Below are positions 63,601 through 64,000 of a stretch of 64,000 nt of DNA, piece after piece. A program made the translations under genes and the position numbers. The notes below the pieces were generated by a model. That model saw only the letters and a list, made by a program, of their open reading frames with translations, had not been told where the DNA came from and ran no database searches. Each line of letters opens with the position of its first letter. Position 1 is the first letter of the stretch. Origin of the DNA: Actinomadura parmotrematis (lineage in GTDB: Bacteria > Actinomycetota > Actinomycetes > Streptosporangiales > Streptosporangiaceae); NCBI RefSeq assembly GCF_019458805.1, contig NZ_JAIBOA010000031.1, positions 22,902 through 86,901 on the forward strand. The letters are read 5' to 3'.

Positions 63601-64000
63601 TCTGTCAAGCGCCGACCTGCGGCAGGCCAAAATTCCGGGAGCGTCAATCACGGATGTCGACTTCTCCGGTGCAGATCTCCGAGAGGCTGATCTGAAGCGC
63701 TGTTCGGGTTCCCGAGCCCGTTTCAGCGACAGCGACTTGAGCGGCGCCGACCTGGCCACCGTCCGATTGCCCATGGCCGACTTTGTCGGTGCCAAAACTA
63801 CTGGTATGAAGCTCGGTCGGGCCAGCCTGCTGGGCGCCGCCTTGGAGGTCGGGTCGCCAGATTTCAACGACATTGCCGGTGCAGTACTTCCACGTCATGC
63901 CCTCCCTCGTCTCGCTCTCGCCCCAAGTTACTCAGGGATCAATTCGGCGGTGGCTTGGAGTCCGGATGGCCATGCCCTTGCCACTGCTGACTACTGGACA
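60650..64000 (+). CDS. Calcineurin-like phosphoesterase - NACHT - pentapeptide - WD40-like STAND protein, C-terminus beyond right edge
   Basis: One uninterrupted frame of 1,117 codons from ATG 60650 (GGGGAG four bases upstream) to the window edge. Residues 7-270 are a calcineurin-like metallophosphoesterase: HLSDLQFG (Asp14, Gln16), VVSGDLAE (Asp65), VPGNHD (Asn102-Asp104), LHHNPV (His215-216) and SGHIHEARL (His250, His252). A linker of about 250 residues follows. The NACHT NTPase has Walker A GDFGHGKT (547-554), Walker B LLLFDGFDEL (Asp623, Asp626, Glu627), sensor-like VVVTSR, and a helical region to about 880. Pentapeptide repeats occupy about residues 950-1073. The last visible stretch, SAVAWSPDGHALATADYW, looks like the first WD40 blade. 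This is NLR/STAND architecture: NTPase switch, N-terminal effector and C-terminal sensor repeats. It is probably an antiphage or conflict protein, but the function is inferred. Confidence 0.85.
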   Translation, partial: MPSEGSVTILHLSDLQFGEKHRHGREGVTAGDRRLSSLAARLLDDLKDVRRAEGIAPDLVVVSGDLAERARPAEYEQVGEFLTDLTAGLGLDAGRTVMVPGNHDVNWLKCQAYFIDCEGDESSPVPPYWPKYRFYAEMFAAFYEGGEARFPKDMPWTLFRIPELKVVVAGLNSTIAESHQSEDHYGFCGEEQLRWFGTALADYERDGWLRIGVLHHNPVIRDGKDHKFLRDHQMFQEVLGPRLNLVLSGHIHEARLNSLGPDGLVTLGTGSAGVRADARPDEAPNQYQLVRVTADGFDIHARRYNPDRFRWEGDTSIGRERSESVRVLRRPLDSVHAAFPDPVSMQRVRFRFEKGPLRDRSAREPDDLLARVRAVCKVRYPEADVERIDFGPGRPQGHLRITGLKPPQTFQYPVGVIEGAATREAVDAFLTEVDARYRAGDPTVQSYLVYDGPRTSQELRAFAASKGVNLQQLMEFQGMYDLQPYADRQAERLAADETIYAPRLFVPQRFSLVSGRGGPAGEVQTDLLSRLREWVADPEGRFVVVLGDFGHGKTFLLRELTRTIHETGEPPVIPIFIQLRELEKAHGLEELLAAQLTAGGEEVINHRKLGHLIRDGRVLLLFDGFDELALRVTYKQAAEHLANLVKIQGESKAKVVVTSRTQHFLSDRQVETSLARITDLPARRLVKLHDFGEEQILDFLIRLMNGDEAAARDRLELIRHIKDLLGLSRNPRMLSFIVRLDFARLQQIKETEGAISAARLYKELLDQWLIYEYERAQPAGAAPTLSAEDRWAAVTALARLLWESNEETLGLNELTQVSAALQNLVECQLSEDEAAHVLGSGTLLVRTEDERFRFVHRSVMEWLVADHIAASLARSDEWPAALMKRKMSDLMIEFLCGRAESRSIVEWARQVLASGTDDVRVSDAAAWNALLLLRWLGRAPSLVCEGPIQLNGNDLRGIDLTGMNLRGAELRQAKLHGAKLEGTDLSSADLRQAKIPGASITDVDFSGADLREADLKRCSGSRARFSDSDLSGADLATVRLPMADFVGAKTTGMKLGRASLLGAALEVGSPDFNDIAGAVLPRHALPRLALAPSYSGINSAVAWSPDGHALATADYWT
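63496..63870 (+). repeat. Pentapeptide-repeat region within the NACHT protein gene
   Basis: In the frame of the NACHT gene the coding sequence gives a run of A(D/N)LXX-type five-residue units (NDLRG, IDLTG, MNLRG, AELRQ, AKLHG, AKLEG, TDLSS, ADLRQ, continuing with ADLRE, SDLSG, ADLAT). Such repeats fold into a right-handed quadrilateral helix. GC is visibly lower than in the upstream two-thirds of the gene. Confidence 0.8.

Overview
The window is about 64 kb of very high-GC DNA (roughly 73-75 percent over most of its length) from a mycelial actinobacterium. The signs are pervasive GTG starts, an ssgB-type sporulation gene, polyphosphate glucokinase, PPK2, TANNNT promoters placed for leaderless transcription, and lipoprotein-type ABC transporters. 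A Thermomonosporaceae/Streptosporangiales relative (Actinomadura-like) fits, but the assignment to genus is inference. No integrase, transposase, phage gene or CRISPR array was seen.

Layout. 1-4.2 kb holds envelope and secreted proteins: a partial TolB-like lipoprotein or secreted protein, an MFS exporter, a secreted phosphoesterase, a CBM2-type membrane-anchored protein and a prealbumin-fold surface protein. 4.4-10.2 kb is a beta-glucoside operon (binding protein, two permeases, GH1 beta-glucosidase, ROK repressor) with no ATPase of its own. 10.2-19.6 kb is housekeeping: PPK2, a P450, a small membrane protein, three tRNAs, an ArsR regulator, pabB/pabC, ppgK, sthA, ssgB and a PGPGW membrane protein. 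A tRNA-Val with a strong terminator follows. 19.8-27.5 kb is a second sugar locus: ROK kinase, ROK repressor, a GguA/GguB/ChvE-type monosaccharide transporter and manA. 27.5-36.8 kb is a peptide-type ABC system (one subunit is a permease-ATPase fusion) with M20 and amidohydrolase enzymes, divergent from a double-length Lrp/AsnC regulator.

36.8-55.5 kb is an aromatic-type catabolic region in two regulatory units. The first is an eight-gene minus-strand operon divergent from an IclR regulator: extradiol dioxygenase, SsuABC-like uptake, ACMSD-like amidohydrolase, flavin reductase and acyl-CoA-dehydrogenase-fold monooxygenase. The second is a set of transcripts (aldehyde dehydrogenase and amidohydrolase, FAD monooxygenase, alpha/beta hydrolase, FAH-family hydrolase, one-domain extradiol dioxygenase, HIT protein, an AceE-like E1 enzyme and a GntR regulator). 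Their promoters share an 18-bp element, consensus AGnTATATkTGATAACAG, found four times plus one degenerate copy in front of the GntR gene. Together these look like hydroxylation, ring cleavage and meta-product processing, with the substrate unknown.

55.5-60.4 kb carries small regulator/enzyme pairs (LysR/SDR, a phosphotransferase, a decayed deazaflavin nitroreductase, TetR/TIGR03086). From 60,650 to the right edge runs one uninterrupted reading frame of at least 1,117 codons: calcineurin-like metallophosphoesterase, linker, NACHT NTPase, pentapeptide repeats and the start of a WD40-like repeat. It has NLR/STAND-like architecture and is the best candidate here for an undescribed (probably conflict/defence) system.
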